NCBI RefSeq assembly: GCF_000686805.1 | Contig: NZ_JMLP01000022.1 | Span: 11,893 to 75,892, forward strand | Reading direction: 5' to 3' | DNA from: Bacillus sp. UNC41MFS5 | GTDB taxonomy: Bacteria > Bacillota > Bacilli > Bacillales_B > DSM-18226 | DNA length: 64,000 nucleotides | Part shown: positions 62,602 through 64,000 of the stretch, one piece after another | Position numbering within the stretch: position 1 is the stretch's first letter | How the letters are laid out: every line of letters starts with the position of its first letter | Translations under genes and position numbers: made by a program | Notes under the pieces: generated by a model | Told to the model about the DNA's origin: nothing | Database searches by the model: none | Seen by the model: the letters and a program-made list of their open reading frames with translations, nothing else

Positions 62602-63564
62602 ATGATAGATAATTTTTGGCGTGATTTACCACGACCATTTTTTGTACTTGCACCAATGGAAGATGTGACAGATTTAGTTTTTCGTCACGTAGTAAGTGAA
62701 GCCGGTCGACCGGATGTATTTTTCACAGAGTTTACGAACTCGGATAGCTATTGTCATCCGGAGGGCATGAAAAGTGTGCGTGGCCGTTTGACTTTTACAG
62801 AAGATGAACAGCCAATGGTGGCTCATATTTGGGGGGATAATCCCGAATATTTCCGTCAAATGAGTATTGGCATGGCAGAGCTAGGATTTAAGGGCATCGA
62901 TATTAATATGGGCTGCCCTGTACCGAATGTGGCATCGAGAGGAAAAGGTAGTGGCCTTATTCTGCGTCCAGACGTTGCGGCAGAACTTATTCAAGCGGCA
63001 AAGGTGGGCGGACTGCCTGTCAGCGTGAAAACACGACTTGGTTTTAAGGAAGTAAATGAGTGGGAGGAGTGGCTAACGCATATTTTAAAACAGGATATTG
63101 CGAACCTTTCTATTCATTTACGTACCAGAAATGAAATGAGCCAAGTAGATGCGCATTGGGAGCTCATTCCGGAAATCAAAAAATTACGTGACCGTATCGC
63201 ACCAAATACACTACTAACCATCAATGGAGACATTCCTGACCGTCAGACTGGGCTGAAGCTTGCTGAACAATATGGTATTGATGGCGTTATGATTGGGCGA
63301 GGGATTTTTAAAAATCCTTTTGCTTTTGAAAAAGAGCCAAAAGAGCATAGCAGTAAAGAATACCTTGATCTTTTAAGACTGCAGCTTGATCTTCAAGATC
63401 AATATGCGGAAGTACTGCCACGTTCAATTACAGGGCTTCATCGCTTTTTCAAAATTTATGTTAAAGGATTCCCTGGAGCTGCTGAATTAAGAAATCAATT
63501 GATGAACACGAAATCCACAAATGACGTGCGTGCATTGCTTGATAACTTTGGAAAAGAAAGTTGA
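62602..63564 (+). CDS. tRNA-dihydrouridine synthase
   Basis: A 320-residue FMN enzyme: [13 protein letters not shown] near the start, [19 protein letters not shown] with catalytic C105, [20 protein letters not shown] (variant of the HGRTR motif) and [13 protein letters not shown] for FMN phosphate. It reduces uridines in tRNA D-loops. ATG 62602 is preferred; GTG 62581 is upstream, with GAGAGGA 13 bases before the ATG. It resembles the third Dus paralogue (YfjN-like) rather than DusB near the lysyl-tRNA synthetase locus. Confidence 0.87.
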   Translation: MIDNFWRDLPRPFFVLAPMEDVTDLVFRHVVSEAGRPDVFFTEFTNSDSYCHPEGMKSVRGRLTFTEDEQPMVAHIWGDNPEYFRQMSIGMAELGFKGIDINMGCPVPNVASRGKGSGLILRPDVAAELIQAAKVGGLPVSVKTRLGFKEVNEWEEWLTHILKQDIANLSIHLRTRNEMSQVDAHWELIPEIKKLRDRIAPNTLLTINGDIPDRQTGLKLAEQYGIDGVMIGRGIFKNPFAFEKEPKEHSSKEYLDLLRLQLDLQDQYAEVLPRSITGLHRFFKIYVKGFPGAAELRNQLMNTKSTNDVRALLDNFGKES

Positions 63565-63638
63565 TGGGACGGGCACAGTGAAAATAGGATTTTTTGTGAA
63601 GAAATACAATTAAACAATCTGGGCATTTTAAATAATCT

Positions 63639-63663
63639 GGCTGCTATGATGCAGCCTTTTTTT
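63639..63663 (+). terminator. Terminator of the dus gene
   Basis: Stem GGCTGC / GCAGCC with a 6-base loop and TTTTTTT, directly before the group II intron. Confidence 0.85.
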
Positions 63664-63664
63664 A

Positions 63665-64000
63665 GTGTGCCAGGCATGGCAACTATCTAGGTGGTGAAAG
63701 TCCACTGTGGGGGTACACATCGACCAACCACTAAGGAAGCGCAAGGTACTTACCGTGAGGTAAGGGCTGGAGGAAGCGTGGAATAAAATCTTGACTCGAC
63801 GAACAGAAATCTGATACTAAGGCTCTATAAAAGGGATTAGGCTCCTAAGCAAGTTAAAGTCCAAAAGATGTGCGTAATTTTGTAGAGTAAATCAGGCGAG
63901 TAAAAGAGGAAAGATAGTTGTCTTACCCTGGGAGGTCTTGCGGATGTACAGAAGTACAGTCGAAAAAGGTTAGTCGCAAGAAGTCAGCAGAAGCCATAGT
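63665..64000 (+). mobile_element. Group II intron (class C-like), 5' ribozyme part, cut by window end
   Basis: The sequence starts GTGTGCCAGGCATGGC and continues with GGTGGTGAAAGTCCACTG, typical of domain I of bacterial group II introns, and ends with GTCAGCAGAAGCCATAGT, which normally lies just before the maturase/reverse-transcriptase gene. The 5' end abuts the T run of a terminator, the preferred site of class C introns. The maturase gene would begin past the window edge. Class assignment is by resemblance only. Confidence 0.75.

Overview
The window looks like chromosomal DNA of a low-GC, spore-forming Bacillaceae bacterium (Bacillus/Neobacillus type). It carries CwlJ, a CotB-like coat protein, a YjcZ-type small protein, a KinB-like kinase, several DUF3231 and CBO0543 family proteins, AGGAGG-type ribosome binding sites and many strong intrinsic terminators. 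No plasmid or phage structural genes are visible.

Layout. 0-8 kb: the 3' end of phoU, an RND pump (SwrC type), a phosphatidylserine synthase, a DedA protein fused to a degenerate PAP2 domain, and an OmpR-type two-component pair whose kinase is cut by an amber codon right after the phosphoacceptor His. Triple 11-bp-spaced direct repeats precede the two phospholipid-type genes. 8-21 kb: a lipoprotein, a cysteine hydrolase, Hcp, a YjcZ protein, an esterase/ATP-grasp/esterase operon, a half-length DUF3231 protein, YmaF, a KinB-like kinase and an AlkD-like protein. 21-27 kb: a zinc-ribbon PrsW protease, a 52-bp repeat array, and a secreted multidomain GH30 glycosidase with two LacI-type operators and a LacI regulator downstream. 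29-31.5 kb: one apparent transcription unit with tRNA-Ser, tmRNA, tRNA-Thr, tRNA-Asn and a very small SRP-like RNA, followed by a PP2C-like phosphatase and a peptidoglycan amidase. 32-38 kb: a molybdenum hydroxylase (xanthine dehydrogenase type) operon with MobA-like and XdhC-like maturation factors.

38-48 kb: a reductase, a CotB-like protein, an aquaporin, a full-length DUF3231 protein, a GC-richer PadR/DUF1048/ABC exporter cassette with duplicated operator sequence, an NlpC/P60 hydrolase, a methyltransferase and a double GNAT protein. 48.8-51 kb: a fragment zone where a DUF3231 C-terminal half meets a truncated CBO0543 gene, followed by two more CBO0543 paralogues. 51-63.6 kb: VOC protein, macrolide-type glycosyltransferase, hydrolase, SDR, then a MerR regulon (MFS exporter, MerR, zinc alcohol dehydrogenase) with 19-bp-spacer promoters and a second 52-bp repeat array, CwlJ, two LysE exporters around an XRE-cupin regulator, and a tRNA dihydrouridine synthase. 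The window ends inside the 5' ribozyme part of a group II intron placed immediately after the dus terminator.

The most unusual items are the tRNA-tmRNA-SRP-like RNA unit at 29.2-30.06 kb, the two-component/phospholipid cluster with its repeat boxes and broken kinase, the esterase/ATP-grasp/esterase operon, and the two dispersed 52-bp repeat arrays. Family assignments come from reading motifs by eye; no database search was possible.
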